Shown here piece by piece: positions 16,387-25,952 of a DNA stretch of 64,000 nt; positions within the stretch are counted from its first letter, which is position 1; every line of letters begins with the position of its first letter. The stretch covers positions 62,001 to 126,000 of the forward strand of contig NZ_JAIVKL010000010.1 in NCBI RefSeq assembly GCF_020524045.1, written 5' to 3'. The position numbers and the translations under genes are program-made. Source of the DNA: Metabacillus litoralis (GTDB lineage: Bacteria > Bacillota > Bacilli > Bacillales > Bacillaceae). A model generated the notes under the pieces. That model made no database searches and was not told where the DNA came from. It was given only the letters and a program-made list of their open reading frames with translations.

Positions 16387-16923
16387 ATGAACTGCTGGAA
16401 AACCATAAACCTTTCTAAGGACGTTGGAACACACAGAATATTATTTATTTCAATGCTAACAATGATTTTTGTTTTTATCTTAACCTATCTACCTATTAAT
16501 TTATTTTTTTCAAAAGTTCATCTAAAGGACGGACATTTTTTAATGTTTGTACTATTATTAGTTAGCATGATTCCAGTTCATAAAATTCTTCATTTATTTC
16601 CATTATTACTTAGTGGATGTCCCGTGGAAATGAAGGTTAAACATTATTATTTCATTCCTTTTATACAAATAAAAGCGTGTAAAGAAATAAAAAAACATAA
16701 TATGCTTTTATCATTAATAACACCTTTTATGTTTTTTACATTCATCTTCTTAATTGGAAGCATCATCTTCCCAGCATATATGCATTATTTTAGCATCGCA
16801 ACGGCTATTCATATAGGTCTATGCGTACCAGATTTTATTTTCATTAAACACCTTTTACTCGCACCGAGATCTTGCTTTATAGAAGAATTTGATGATGGAT
16901 ACGAAGTACTTGTTCAAAAATAA
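16387..16923 (+). CDS. DUF3267-type membrane protein (YhaJ-like)
   Basis: The 178-residue protein has about four to five membrane helices and the core VPVHKILHLFPL region. In DUF3267 relatives this position carries an HExxH-like zinc motif. Here it reads HKILH, so the Glu of a protease site is missing. The start at ATG 16387 was preferred to the in-frame TTG at 16372 because GGTGA lies just upstream. Its position next to yhaI fits yhaJ. It ends at a terminator (16932-16962). The role is unknown. If the family are membrane peptidases, this one may be inactive. Confidence 0.7.
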   Translation: MNCWKTINLSKDVGTHRILFISMLTMIFVFILTYLPINLFFSKVHLKDGHFLMFVLLLVSMIPVHKILHLFPLLLSGCPVEMKVKHYYFIPFIQIKACKEIKKHNMLLSLITPFMFFTFIFLIGSIIFPAYMHYFSIATAIHIGLCVPDFIFIKHLLLAPRSCFIEEFDDGYEVLVQK

Positions 16924-16931
16924 GAAAGTAG

Positions 16932-16962
16932 CAGACCAATCTTTATCCTTTGGTCTGTTTTC
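16932..16962 (+). terminator. Terminator of DUF3267 gene
   Basis: CAGACCAA pairs with TTGGTCTG across a 10-base loop, followed by TTTTC. Confidence 0.75.
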
Positions 16963-17118
16963 ATTCTATCCTTTCGTTGATCTATTCTGCTTTTAAATCT
17001 TCTTATTATCTATATAACATATTCACTATTTTTTAACTGGTTATTAGTTGTCAATGCTATCTTTTTCATAAATAGTTTGGTAATCTAATATGTATATGAA
17101 AGAGAAGGGGGATCTCAT

Positions 17119-17298
17119 ATGGTCATTTTCTTCATCTTGTTTGCAGTCTTTATCTTGTTTTATATAAACAAGCTTACAAATGCTCTATGTTTAGTACGCG
17201 AGATTCCTGAAGACCGCCAAACAAAGGTATTTAGAACAATTAATGTTCTTATCACGATATTGTTAATCTCATCATACATAGAAAATTTGTATACGTAA
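17119..17298 (+). CDS. Small membrane protein, 59 residues
   Basis: The frame opens with MVIFFILFAVFILFYINKL, a membrane helix. A short charged loop (REIPEDRQTK) and a second hydrophobic helix (INVLITILLISSYI) follow. AGAAGGGGGATCTC gives a good ribosome site before the ATG. The gene lies between the DUF3267 gene and the YjcZ cluster and is too short for most gene callers. No named family was recognised. Confidence 0.6.
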   Translation: MVIFFILFAVFILFYINKLTNALCLVREIPEDRQTKVFRTINVLITILLISSYIENLYT

Positions 17299-17516
17299 TT
17301 CCGTTTAAACGCACTCAAGTCATTTAGACGCGCTTGTCATTTTTGTTTCATTCTATAGGCAGGTCATTTTTAAACATTTAGAGAAAAAATCCAGCCTATA
17401 GAGAAGCAGGAATACCGCATAAAAAGCATGATATCTAAGAAGAAATGATGCCACAATATACAGTGCTTTTTCCTTCAAAATCCCAAAAGCAACAACGTTT
17501 ACGATAACAGCTTTAA

Positions 17517-17551
17517 CGAAAAATAGAGGCTGACTCAATTGAGTCAGCCTC
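17517..17551 (-). terminator. Terminator of first YjcZ-type gene
   Basis: The perfect stem GAGGCTGACTC/GAGTCAGCCTC with an AATT loop is followed on the minus strand by CTATTTTTCG. Confidence 0.92.
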
Positions 17552-17560
17552 ATCTTTATA

Positions 17561-17644
17561 TTATAACCACGCTGCACCAACGATGATTAACAAGATGAAT
17601 AATACAACGATTAACGCAAAACCACCTGAATATGCTCCGCTCAT
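17561..17644 (-). CDS. YjcZ-family small sporulation protein 1
   Basis: This 27-residue protein begins MSGAYSGGFALIVVLFILL and is one hydrophobic helix with a Gly-rich start. It is typical of the YjcZ family of tiny proteins made during sporulation in bacilli. The ribosome site GGGAGGTG precedes the ATG. It is the leftmost of four similar minus-strand genes and diverges most from them (SGG in place of SNN; ending VGAAWL). It has its own terminator. Confidence 0.85.
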   Translation of the reverse strand: MSGAYSGGFALIVVLFILLIIVGAAWL

Positions 17645-17722
17645 TATTACACCTCCCTTTCTTGATAAATAACTTTATACATAGCAAACTACTTAAATAT
17701 TTGCCCATGTAAATAGAGAATA

Positions 17723-17809
17723 TTAATAAAGGTAAGAAGCACCAATGATAATTAACAAAATGAACAGTACGACAATTAACGCAAAGTTATTTGTATATCC
17801 ATGACTCAT
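17723..17809 (-). CDS. YjcZ-family small sporulation protein 2
   Basis: A 28-residue relative (start MSHGYTNNFALIVVLFILL, end IGASYLY) with a strong AAAGGAGGTAATTAG ribosome site. It shares FAL-VVLFILLIIIGASYL with copies 3 and 4. Each gene has its own upstream ribosome site and spacing, and no hairpin terminator separates it from copy 1. Confidence 0.85.
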   Translation of the reverse strand: MSHGYTNNFALIVVLFILLIIIGASYLY

Positions 17810-17942
17810 AACTAATTACCTCCTTTATCTTTTCACTTTATCTTATGGTCATTTGCTCTATCTTGATTGGACGTTTGCCCAATTTAGAACATTTCGTAAT
17901 AAGGTATTTTAGTTCATACTAGCCTTCACTCTAAATTTCAAC

Positions 17943-18026
17943 TTATAGATATGAAGCACCAATGATGATTAACAAAATGAACAAAACGACAAGTAATGCA
18001 AAGTTGCTTGATAAACCATGACTCAT
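17943..18026 (-). CDS. YjcZ-family small sporulation protein 3
   Basis: A 27-residue copy (start MSHGLSSNFALLVVLFILL) whose upstream 50 bases, including AAAGGAGGTAATTAGTT, are almost identical to those of copy 2, so the pair arose by recent duplication. The E1 element at 18158-18340 separates it from copy 4. Confidence 0.85.
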   Translation of the reverse strand: MSHGLSSNFALLVVLFILLIIIGASYL

Positions 18027-18157
18027 AACTAATTACCTCCTTTATCTTTTCACTTTATCCTATGGTCATTTGTTCTAATATGATTGGGTGTTTGCCCAAA
18101 AAATCTAAGTTAAATTATTTTAAATGTTCATTTTCATTCTTATTACCTTTTAAAGAT

Positions 18158-18340
18158 GGCTCTGTTAAACTTTGTTGTTGATTTCCGTTGCAGGCATTCG
18201 CTTTCTGCGGGCGGTCCGGGAGCCTCCTCGGCTCAAGCGCCTGTGGGGTCTCCCTTCGACACGCTTCTCCCACAGGAGTCTCATACCTTTCACTCCAATC
18301 AACAAAGTGCTAAAAATCAACATTAAGCTTTAACATAGCC
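18158..18340. mobile_element. E1 element (MITE-like), copy 2, with 8-bp target duplication
   Basis: The 183-bp element has ends GGCTCTGTTAAA and TTTAACATAGCC (inverted) and a GC-rich palindromic interior. It is flanked on both sides by the exact sequence TTAAAGAT (18150-18157 and 18341-18348), a clean 8-bp target-site duplication. The right duplication contains the stop codon of YjcZ copy 4, so the insertion left that gene intact. It lies in opposite orientation to the copy at 12858-13064. It encodes no transposase, so mobilisation must come in trans. Confidence 0.9.
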
Positions 18341-18424
18341 TTAAAGATAAGAAGCTCCTATGATAATTAACAATATGAACAGAACGACAAGTAATGCAAA
18401 ATTGTTGGAAGAACCAAAGCTCAT
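18341..18424 (-). CDS. YjcZ-family small sporulation protein 4
   Basis: A 27-residue copy (start MSFGSSNNFALLVVLFILL, end IGASYL) with the AAAGGAGGTATTTC ribosome site. Its stop codon lies within the target duplication of the E1 element, which therefore inserted exactly at the end of the gene without changing the protein. Any transcript reading from here to copies 2 and 3 now crosses the element. Confidence 0.85.
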   Translation of the reverse strand: MSFGSSNNFALLVVLFILLIIIGASYL

Positions 18425-18651
18425 AATGAAATACCTCCTTTATCTTTTCTCTATATCCTATTATTTTTAAAAGACATTGTTTGGATGTTTGCCTATTTTA
18501 GAGGAATTTGTTATATTAAACCATTGTAAATTTCAAAAGATCGCTACATAATCCACTAAAAAACTTTTTGAACTTGTCACATTATGGTATAGTATTCCTT
18601 GTACTATCAGAAATTGGATCAAACAGTAGCAACAATCACTATTCAACGATA

Positions 18652-18680
18652 AAACATGACTAAAAAGGTCACGTTTTTTC
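18652..18680 (+). promoter_or_regulatory. Possible attenuator hairpin before prsA
   Basis: AAACATGAC pairs with GTCACGTTT (one mismatch) and is followed by TTTTTTC, 46 bases before the prsA start. A TATAGT-type -10 lies further upstream near 18590. It could be a weak terminator in the prsA leader. Confidence 0.35.
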
Positions 18681-18725
18681 TAATAAAGAATTTCTAAATA
18701 ATTAAACTAGGAGTTGTATTAGAAG

Positions 18726-19571
18726 ATGAAAAAGGTAGCAATCGCACTAGCAGCAGCAACAAGTCTATTTGCATTAAGTGCTTGTAACAATGCTGAATCA
18801 GAAGTTGTTGTAGAAACAAAAGCTGGGAACATTACAAAAGATGAATTTTACGAAGCAATGAAGGATCGTTTCGGTGGAGACGTTTTAACAGAGCTTGTTC
18901 ATGAAAAAGTATTAAGTGAAAAATATAAAGTATCTGATAAAGATGTAGAAGCAGAATTTGAAAATTTAAAAACTCAATATGGTGCACAATTTGAAAGTGT
19001 TATACAAATGCAAGGTGAAGAAACAGTTAAACAGATGGTTAAAGTTGATTTATTAAGAAAAAAAGCTGCTGAAGCAGAAGTCAAAGTAACTGATGAAGAT
19101 TTAAAAGCTTACTATGATACATTAGAAGGTCAGGTAAAAGCTAGCCATATACTAGTTGCTGATGAAGCAACTGCTAAAGAAGTGAAGAAAAAGCTTGATG
19201 CTGGAGAGAAATTTGAAGATCTTGCAAAAGAATATTCAACAGATCCTGGCTCAGCACAAAATGGTGGAGATCTTGGTTGGTTTGGTGAAGGTGCCATGGT
19301 TAAAGAATTCCAAGATGCAGCATTCAAGTTAAAAGAAGGCGAAGTAAGTGCTCCAGTTAAATCTGAATTTGGTTACCATATCATTAAAGTAACTGAAACT
19401 GTTAAACCTTTTGAAGAAATGAAAGAAGATTTAAAAGAAGATGTTCGTAAACAAAAGATTCAACAGCCTGATACAATGCAGAGCGCTCTTAACAAAGCCA
19501 TTGAAGACGCAAAAGTGGATGTTAAAGAAGAAGACTTAAAAGACCTATTTAAAGCTCCTGCAAAAGAATAG
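18726..19571 (+). CDS. prsA: Foldase lipoprotein PrsA
   Basis: The 281-residue lipoprotein has a signal ending LFALSAC, with Cys20 lipidated. An N-terminal chaperone part, a parvulin-type peptidyl-prolyl isomerase domain (about residues 138-228; SHILV, NGGDLGWF, FGYHIIKV) and a C-terminal Lys/Glu-rich helical tail follow. PrsA folds secreted proteins on the outer face of the membrane and is essential or important in bacilli. The ribosome site CTAGGAGTTG fits the ATG. The gene is monocistronic and ends in a strong terminator shared with yhaL. Confidence 0.96.
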   Translation: MKKVAIALAAATSLFALSACNNAESEVVVETKAGNITKDEFYEAMKDRFGGDVLTELVHEKVLSEKYKVSDKDVEAEFENLKTQYGAQFESVIQMQGEETVKQMVKVDLLRKKAAEAEVKVTDEDLKAYYDTLEGQVKASHILVADEATAKEVKKKLDAGEKFEDLAKEYSTDPGSAQNGGDLGWFGEGAMVKEFQDAAFKLKEGEVSAPVKSEFGYHIIKVTETVKPFEEMKEDLKEDVRKQKIQQPDTMQSALNKAIEDAKVDVKEEDLKDLFKAPAKE

Positions 19572-19591
19572 TAAAAGAAAACAAGCAATAA

Positions 19592-19632
19592 AACGAGAAA
19601 AAATCGGTGAATATCACCGATTTTTTCTCGTT
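19592..19632. terminator. Bidirectional terminator between prsA and yhaL
   Basis: ACGAGAAAAAATCGGTGA pairs perfectly with TCACCGATTTTTTCTCGT around AATA, a very strong hairpin for both converging genes. Confidence 0.92.
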
Positions 19633-19642
19633 TTTCTTTGAA

Positions 19643-19861
19643 TTAGCCGACAGACTGTTCTTCTTGAAGCTCTTGTTGTTGTTCTACAAGTGCTTGTTTT
19701 TTCTGACGTTCAAGCTCAATTCTCTCTATATACACTTGACCTTCTTTTTCAATAAATTCATCATCAATTTCCTTGTCTTGCTGATGTGTTTTAAAGGCCA
19801 TATAACCACTAAGAATGATTCCAATAATACAAACATATATCCACCATGGCAAGAGTAACAT
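19643..19861 (-). CDS. yhaL: Sporulation protein YhaL
   Basis: The 72-residue protein starts MLLLPWWIYVCIIGIILSGY, a membrane anchor with the YhaL-type PWWIYVC sequence. An acidic and Gln-rich coiled tail follows (RIELERQKKQALVEQQQ). The start at 19861 is chosen because AAGGGGGAG lies 5 bases before it. A longer frame to 19891 would place this ribosome site inside the coding region. It sits between prsA and yhaM as in B. subtilis, where it is expressed during sporulation. Function is unknown. Confidence 0.88.
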   Translation of the reverse strand: MLLLPWWIYVCIIGIILSGYMAFKTHQQDKEIDDEFIEKEGQVYIERIELERQKKQALVEQQQELQEEQSVG

Positions 19862-19971
19862 CCATGCTCCCCCTTTTAAAGCCCTGTCCATTTGAACAAG
19901 CTATTTTACTCAAAGCATATGCAAGGCAAGCATGAATTAGAACATTATATTAAGTTAGAATCGGTAATAAT

Positions 19972-20916
19972 TTATTTATGAAAAGTTGGTTTATAAAATG
20001 ATCGATTATCTAATGCAAATATTCTTTCCGTATACTCACCAGGCTTAACTCGCTCAAGACCACGATCAAGCATATTCATTTTAGCATCAAGATTATCGAT
20101 ATAGTGTAATATTTCTGCTTCTTTGATCATTGGAGGTTTTGGACTTCCCCACTCTGCCTTTCCATGGTGACTAAGAACTAAATGCTGAAGAATAACAACT
20201 TCCTCACCTTCAATTTGTAACTGCTCAGCTGCCTTAGCAATTTCATTGACCATGATTGATATGTGACCTAATAAATTCCCTTCAACCGTATAAGTCGTAC
20301 TAATTGGTCCAGATAACTCAATTACTTTTCCTAAATCATGAAGAATAACACCAGAATATAAAAGATCTGTATCTAGACTTGGATATAGAGTTGAAATCGC
20401 CTTGGCTAAATCTAACATAGACACAACATGATATGCTAACCCAGAAACAAACTCATGATGATTCTTCGTTGCAGCTGGATATTCAATAAAAGCAGCACCA
20501 TGCTTTTTAAGTAAATGTCTAGTAATACGTTGAATGTTTGAATTTTCCATTTCAAATATGTATTGAGTAATCTTATCATTCATAACATCCTTTGAAAGTG
20601 GAGCGGTTTCTAATAAATCTGAGATGTTAATTTGTTCATCATCATGCTTAGGACGAATTTTACGGATTTTTAATTGATTGCGTCCTCGATAATGGTGAAT
20701 ATCTCCTAATATTTTCACAATGCTCTGAGGAGAATAAACTCCTTCGTCATCTTGTGATGCATCCCATAGCTTAGCCTCGATTTCTCCAGACATATCTTGC
20801 AGGATTAATGTTAAAAATGCCTTACCATTGCTGGCAATCCCTTTTACTGATGATTTTATAAGTAAATGGACGTCAACTTGATCTCCGACATCATAATTTA
20901 GAATTCCCTTAGCCAT
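19972..20916 (-). CDS. yhaM: 3'-5' exoribonuclease YhaM
   Basis: The 314-residue enzyme has an N-terminal OB-fold (about residues 10-90; [37 protein letters not shown]) and a central HD domain with the metal motif HDLGK (His193-Asp194) and HLVLSHHG. YhaM degrades RNA from the 3' end in a metal-dependent manner. Length and motifs are complete. It lies just downstream of yhaN and yhaO on the same strand, in the order of the B. subtilis yhaM-yhaN-yhaO cluster, with 236 bases separating it from yhaN. Confidence 0.95.
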   Translation of the reverse strand: MAKGILNYDVGDQVDVHLLIKSSVKGIASNGKAFLTLILQDMSGEIEAKLWDASQDDEGVYSPQSIVKILGDIHHYRGRNQLKIRKIRPKHDDEQINISDLLETAPLSKDVMNDKITQYIFEMENSNIQRITRHLLKKHGAAFIEYPAATKNHHEFVSGLAYHVVSMLDLAKAISTLYPSLDTDLLYSGVILHDLGKVIELSGPISTTYTVEGNLLGHISIMVNEIAKAAEQLQIEGEEVVILQHLVLSHHGKAEWGSPKPPMIKEAEILHYIDNLDAKMNMLDRGLERVKPGEYTERIFALDNRSFYKPTFHK

Positions 20917-21152
20917 AAATATGCTCCTCCATTATGTAAAGTAATTTATAAGATCTCTTTAAATTTAGTCTTTGTTATCGCTACTTGATGACTATGCAGC
21001 TTGAAGTCAAATGAAGACTCGTAGGTTACTTTTGTGTGGAATTTACTCTTGTTCCACACACACATTGCAAATAGCTTGCATGAACATCAAACTTTCTATT
21101 TTGTATCGTTAGTATAGCATAGATCCATGAAAATACGCTTTAGAAACCTCCG

Positions 21153-24140
21153 TTAAATCACATGAACTTTCGAAAGATTAATCATGTTTTTAGTAGAAAA
21201 AGTAGTTGCGATGTGCTTGTGACAAGTAAAATATATCACTTGATTTTCTTGTTTAAGCTCATCCATCATTCGTAAAATATTGGATGTTCGTTGTTGATCG
21301 AAATGAACAAAGCTATCATCTATGATAATTGGTAAGTGAAGCTGTTCATTTATGTTTTTCACTAATGCTAATCGAATTGATAAGTATAATTGCTCTGCTG
21401 TTGCTTGGCTTAATTCTTCAGCAAAAAACTTCACACCATCGTTTCGCTCAACAATAAATGATTGCTTCCCATCTGGTAAATATACATTTTTGTATGAATT
21501 TGAAGTTAGCTTAGAAAAATAATAACCAATAGAATGAACAACTGCTGGCAATTTTTCCTCACGATGTCGTTCGATTGTTTTTTTTAATAAGTCATTCGCG
21601 AGAACTCCTACGATCCATTGGGATGCCTTTTCTCTAATTGTTGCCTTATCATTTTCAAAAGAATGTCTTTGCCTAGAATACGTTCCATTTTGCTCAATTT
21701 CTTTGATTTTTACGACAATCTCTGAATAGCGTTGCTGAGTTTCTTTTTCATTCTTCTCCAATTTATCTAATTCTTTTTCCACTTCAATTAAATCTGCTTC
21801 TAATTCGTTACTCGAATTGACCTGTATGAATTCAATCTTCATATCCCGTTCTGTTGCAAGTTGTTTTTCAATCCATAATTTCTGTTTAAGTAACTCTTCT
21901 CGCTCTTTATGAATCTTCGCTAATTTTCGAAATTCATCTTCGGTTTCACATGTACTACTTTTTATTAATTCTTCCTTCTGTTTCGTCAAATAGTTAACCT
22001 TTTCTCTGAGGATACGTATTGCATCTTCAGTTTCAACTCTTCTTTCATTATGCTTTTCAAGCATTTCCTGTTTCTCTTTTTCGTTTTGACACATTCTAGA
22101 CATCTCATATAATGCTTGCTCTGAAGATACGTTTGAAATTTCAGCTACTTTCATTAATTCTGATATTTTATGTTCAAATTTGTAAACATCTTGCTGAAGA
22201 GAAGTTAATTCTCCTTCATACTGTTTTTTTTCTAATATCAACTGTTGAAGTTGCTGTAATAGTTCAAAAGCTTCTAATAATGTTTCTGGTGTCACTTTTT
22301 TATCTATTCGAAAATGATTTAACAGTTTATTGAATGTGACTGAGCTTTGAAATTGATCCTCTTCCCATTCCTCATACTGTTTAACAATCTTCTCATATGT
22401 TTTCTCATACTGCTTAGATAAAAGCTGTTCATGATGAATTTCGTGTTTTACAGTATTGTCTTTTTCTAATAACAACATCGTTTCAGATAAAATTGAACTG
22501 TTTGAAGAAAAGCTTGATTTTTCACCTTCATCTATGACTTCTTCAAGCTTAGTAAGTTTTGATGTTAAGTGATGGAGAAATGAATCTTTTTTCCCAATGC
22601 TAGTTTTTAAGATAAAAAGTGAAAAAAACATACTTACTACAAACATACCAGCTATAAGCCAATTTTTTTCTAACATAAAGAATAGGGAACATGTAAGTAA
22701 CAAGACTGTTATAAGTGATACAATCGTCGTGCGTTGTTTTTTTTCTTTTTTAAATTCATCTTTTCTAATGTTTATTTCAGAAAGTATTTGTTGTTTTTCA
22801 TTTTTTAATTGTTTTATATTTAGTTGATCTTCTTTATTTACCTTTTCTTCTAATTTACGTCTCTCTTCATCTAAAAGAAGCTCTTCTTTAAAGTTTCTTA
22901 TCTTGTTCTCAGATTCTTCAAGATTTGCTTTTGTTTGATCAAATTGCTCATCAAGCATTTTTTTTCTTTGTTGAAGCTGCTGATCTAATCGTGCTGATTT
23001 TTTTATCGATTCTTTCATTTGAATGGTCGCGTTAATTTGCAAGATTTCTTCTTCCTTCATTGCTGGAAAAATTCTTTGTTTATAAAGACTAATTTCATGT
23101 TGTATCTTGCTTATTTTCTGCTGCAGTTGGATTATTCTCTTTTTCTTTTCTTCATAAACCGGAAGCTGCTCACGCCCATGCTGTACCTTAGGTAGGATAC
23201 TAATGAGGTTTTCATCTAGAGAAAGAGCTGCTTCCTCGAGCAATATTTTTTCTCTTTTGCTTTTCAATGAGTGAAGTTGTGCCTCCATTGGCTGAAGAGT
23301 CATAATAAGCTGATCAAGCTGTTTAAGACCATCTTCTGGATATGCTGCAGAATCCGGTAAAGAAGCTAATTGATCTATACACCATTTTAGATCATTCAGA
23401 AGAGGCAGGACGGAAATAATCTTTTCAAGTTCTCTTTGTTTTTTTGAGCTATTTCTTTTCTTATTTACTAATAAGGTTAATTCACCATATAACTCTTCCT
23501 TCATTTTCAAAAGCTCTTGATATTCATTGTTTTGTCTCTTAGCTTCTAGCACTTGATTATGACTTTTTTTCAGCTTATCTAATCCTTCATTTAATTCAGG
23601 TTTTTTCCCATTCGGCTTATACAGCGAATCTCTTTGTTTAACTAGCTTATCTTCGATTGCAAATAACGTATCTGCTCCATAAATACTTGAAAGAAATAAA
23701 TATTTCCCAATTTGATCAGAGTTCATTTTTTGAATTTGTTGTAAACCGTGTACATCAAAGGAAAAGATAGATCGATATGTTTCCTTGTCTATACCACTCA
23801 TTAATGTTTGTAAGTAATCTTCACCTTTACTTGTTCCATCGTCTAATTCAATTGTGACGTTTCCACCATTTTTGCCTGGTAGACGCTCAATTTTGACTAG
23901 TCTATTATGATCTTCTACAACAAGATAACCTCCATATGCCGCTCCGTGTTTTGGTTCATATCTATTCTCCGTTTGTTGTTTAGTAGGAAATCCGAATAAA
24001 ATACTATGAATAAAGGACATGATCGTTGATTTACCAGCTTCATTTTCACCATAAACAACCTGTAGGGTATCTCCTTGAAATTCAATATCCTTGTTTTCAA
24101 ACTTCCCATATCCATAAATCATAAGCCGTTTGATTTTCAT
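21153..24140 (-). CDS. yhaN: SbcC-like AAA ATPase YhaN
   Basis: The 995-residue protein has an ABC-type ATPase head split by long coiled coils. Walker A is GENEAGKST near the N-terminus, and the Walker B region near the C-terminus is PIIIDDSFVHFD. Two membrane segments lie in the middle (near residue 490-530, ending FVVSMFFSLFIL), a known oddity of YhaN compared with SbcC. It is the partner of the nuclease YhaO in a DNA-end processing complex (also called SbcE). The start ATG at 24140 follows GTGAGGTGATAAGC. A frame eight codons longer lacks a ribosome site. It begins 10 bases after the yhaO stop. Confidence 0.93.
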   Translation of the reverse strand: MKIKRLMIYGYGKFENKDIEFQGDTLQVVYGENEAGKSTIMSFIHSILFGFPTKQQTENRYEPKHGAAYGGYLVVEDHNRLVKIERLPGKNGGNVTIELDDGTSKGEDYLQTLMSGIDKETYRSIFSFDVHGLQQIQKMNSDQIGKYLFLSSIYGADTLFAIEDKLVKQRDSLYKPNGKKPELNEGLDKLKKSHNQVLEAKRQNNEYQELLKMKEELYGELTLLVNKKRNSSKKQRELEKIISVLPLLNDLKWCIDQLASLPDSAAYPEDGLKQLDQLIMTLQPMEAQLHSLKSKREKILLEEAALSLDENLISILPKVQHGREQLPVYEEKKKRIIQLQQKISKIQHEISLYKQRIFPAMKEEEILQINATIQMKESIKKSARLDQQLQQRKKMLDEQFDQTKANLEESENKIRNFKEELLLDEERRKLEEKVNKEDQLNIKQLKNEKQQILSEINIRKDEFKKEKKQRTTIVSLITVLLLTCSLFFMLEKNWLIAGMFVVSMFFSLFILKTSIGKKDSFLHHLTSKLTKLEEVIDEGEKSSFSSNSSILSETMLLLEKDNTVKHEIHHEQLLSKQYEKTYEKIVKQYEEWEEDQFQSSVTFNKLLNHFRIDKKVTPETLLEAFELLQQLQQLILEKKQYEGELTSLQQDVYKFEHKISELMKVAEISNVSSEQALYEMSRMCQNEKEKQEMLEKHNERRVETEDAIRILREKVNYLTKQKEELIKSSTCETEDEFRKLAKIHKEREELLKQKLWIEKQLATERDMKIEFIQVNSSNELEADLIEVEKELDKLEKNEKETQQRYSEIVVKIKEIEQNGTYSRQRHSFENDKATIREKASQWIVGVLANDLLKKTIERHREEKLPAVVHSIGYYFSKLTSNSYKNVYLPDGKQSFIVERNDGVKFFAEELSQATAEQLYLSIRLALVKNINEQLHLPIIIDDSFVHFDQQRTSNILRMMDELKQENQVIYFTCHKHIATTFSTKNMINLSKVHVI

Positions 24141-24150
24141 GCTTATCACC

Positions 24151-25389
24151 TCACTTTGATCCACTATTTTGTAATAGTTCTCTATGTAATAATTGTTCAG
24201 CTTCTTTCAATAACTGCTTTTGTTCTTCTAGAGTAAACTTCTCTAAATATTGCCTGAAAGTTGGGTGTTTTGCCAGTGGTTGAATGACCTCATCAAAAGA
24301 GGTATAATTTTCAACTGTTTTGTGTAAATCAGTCAAAAATGCATCTAGTTTAGGGTTGTTTTCTCTTGGTTGAATGGTTTTATTAATCAGCTTCACAACC
24401 CAAATAAAATGATCCTGAGTGTTTTCCTGTTCATTTAAGATATCTACTATATCTTCTTCCATTCCTTGTGCGTGTACAGTACTCGAAAATCGATCCATTC
24501 CAGTTAATACGATGGTTAAACAGGTTGACTTGTTTCTTTCTTTTATTTCAAACATGACTCTCTCACATCTTCTTAATAACTCTGTGATATTGTTTATGCC
24601 TTCAATTGAAACCTCTACCTCTTCCCAAATAACCTCCTCTGTAGAAACAAATTCAGTTCTTATATCAAGTCCATTCATTTCTACAATATAAAAACCTTTT
24701 TCTCCAGCTTCCTTTCGATGCCTTCCCTGAATATTCCCCGGATAAGCAATAAGTGGATTAGAATGATGTAAAATTTGTCTTTTATGAATATGGCCTAACG
24801 CCCAATAATCAAAACCTTTGGAAACAAGCTCACTTATTTTAAATGGACAATAAACATCATGCTCTTTATTTCCTTCTATTGATCCATGTAACATACCGAT
24901 GTGGTATACAGAGGAATTATCATTTTTTATGTATTGATTTGAGATATTTTCCACTACTGATCTAGTAGGATAGCTATATCCATAGATATAGGCTAGTGGT
25001 AAGCCCTTCTTTGTGAATTTCTTCATTTCTACCATCTTACTAGAAAACACATGTACATTTTGAGGCCATTCAACCTCAAGCCATTTTCCAGACATGTGAT
25101 CATGGTTTCCATGTATAACATATACATCTATTCCCGCTTTATCTAGCTTTTCAAATTCACTTTTTAATTTTAGTTGAGCTTTTAAGCTTCGATCCTCTTC
25201 ATCATACAAGTCTCCAGATAATAAAATAAAATCCACCTTTTCTTTTATAGCATATGAAACAATCCTAAAAAAAGCTAAAAAGGTACTTTCTCTGATTACT
25301 TCAAACAAATCTGTGGGCATATGCTTTAAACCAACAAACGGACTGTCCAAATGAAGATCAGCCGCATGTATAAACTTAATATGTTTCAT
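24151..25389 (-). CDS. yhaO: Mre11/SbcD-like DNA repair nuclease YhaO
   Basis: The 412-residue metallophosphoesterase shows all phosphoesterase blocks: DLHLDSPF, SGDLYD, GNHD, LHGSIEG and GHIHKRQ. A C-terminal cap of about 150 residues follows. It is the nuclease partner of YhaN, encoded 10 bases downstream, as in the Mre11-Rad50 and SbcCD systems. The cluster with YhaM suggests a nucleic-acid processing operon. The promoter side (25390 on) is crowded with E-type repeat remnants. Confidence 0.94.
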   Translation of the reverse strand: MKHIKFIHAADLHLDSPFVGLKHMPTDLFEVIRESTFLAFFRIVSYAIKEKVDFILLSGDLYDEEDRSLKAQLKLKSEFEKLDKAGIDVYVIHGNHDHMSGKWLEVEWPQNVHVFSSKMVEMKKFTKKGLPLAYIYGYSYPTRSVVENISNQYIKNDNSSVYHIGMLHGSIEGNKEHDVYCPFKISELVSKGFDYWALGHIHKRQILHHSNPLIAYPGNIQGRHRKEAGEKGFYIVEMNGLDIRTEFVSTEEVIWEEVEVSIEGINNITELLRRCERVMFEIKERNKSTCLTIVLTGMDRFSSTVHAQGMEEDIVDILNEQENTQDHFIWVVKLINKTIQPRENNPKLDAFLTDLHKTVENYTSFDEVIQPLAKHPTFRQYLEKFTLEEQKQLLKEAEQLLHRELLQNSGSK

Positions 25390-25851
25390 TTTTTATTCAT
25401 CCTTTTATGTAGGGTTGTTTTCGTAAACTTTGTTGTTTTTAGAATCCTATTGGAAACGCCTCTTTATAAAGTCTAGTGGCATCTTTTCTTCTATAGATTG
25501 TCCCAGAGCCTTATGTAGTGGCGTTTTCAAGGTATACTCCCTTCATTTTACCATCACTAAAATACGAATGCACGTTCTACCCTACAAAAAAATGCTTTTT
25601 ACCATTTTCATATAAAGCTGTTTTCCATACTTTGTTGTTGTTGTTGAGTTATTCATAATGCTTTCCAATTCATTTGTAGGATGAACGAGCCACCTCAGCA
25701 GAGCTTGAAGGCTAAACGTCCTTTTCTAGTAGAATCCAGCATGCGCAAGTGTCTCCCTCCATTCCACTATAAGACACTCTACCTCTTGGATTTTATCTGT
25801 CACACAGTTTAAACAAATATCTCACAATTTTTTACACAGCACACTAAAAAA
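25390..25851. other. Intergenic region with repeat remnants
   Basis: Two scraps of E4-type ends lie in the same orientation (GTTGTTTTCGTAAACTTTGT near 25413 and GCTGTTTTCCATACTTTGTT near 25617). A scrap of E2 core appears near 25740 (GTGTCTCCCTCCATTCCACT). No gene was seen. The promoter of the yhaO-yhaN transcript must lie in the first part. Confidence 0.45.
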
Positions 25852-25952
25852 GAGACTGGGACATAATTAAAGAAGTCATACAAAAAGACGAATAAATCTA
25901 CATTCAGTAAGTTGAAAGAAACAAGTCTTTTCCATTGCGCTGCAGAAACTCG

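Noticed and set aside
17300-17350. Terminator after the 59-residue gene
   Set aside because: CGCACTCAAGTCATTT and CGCGCTTGTCATTTTT are a direct, not inverted, repeat and do not form a good hairpin.
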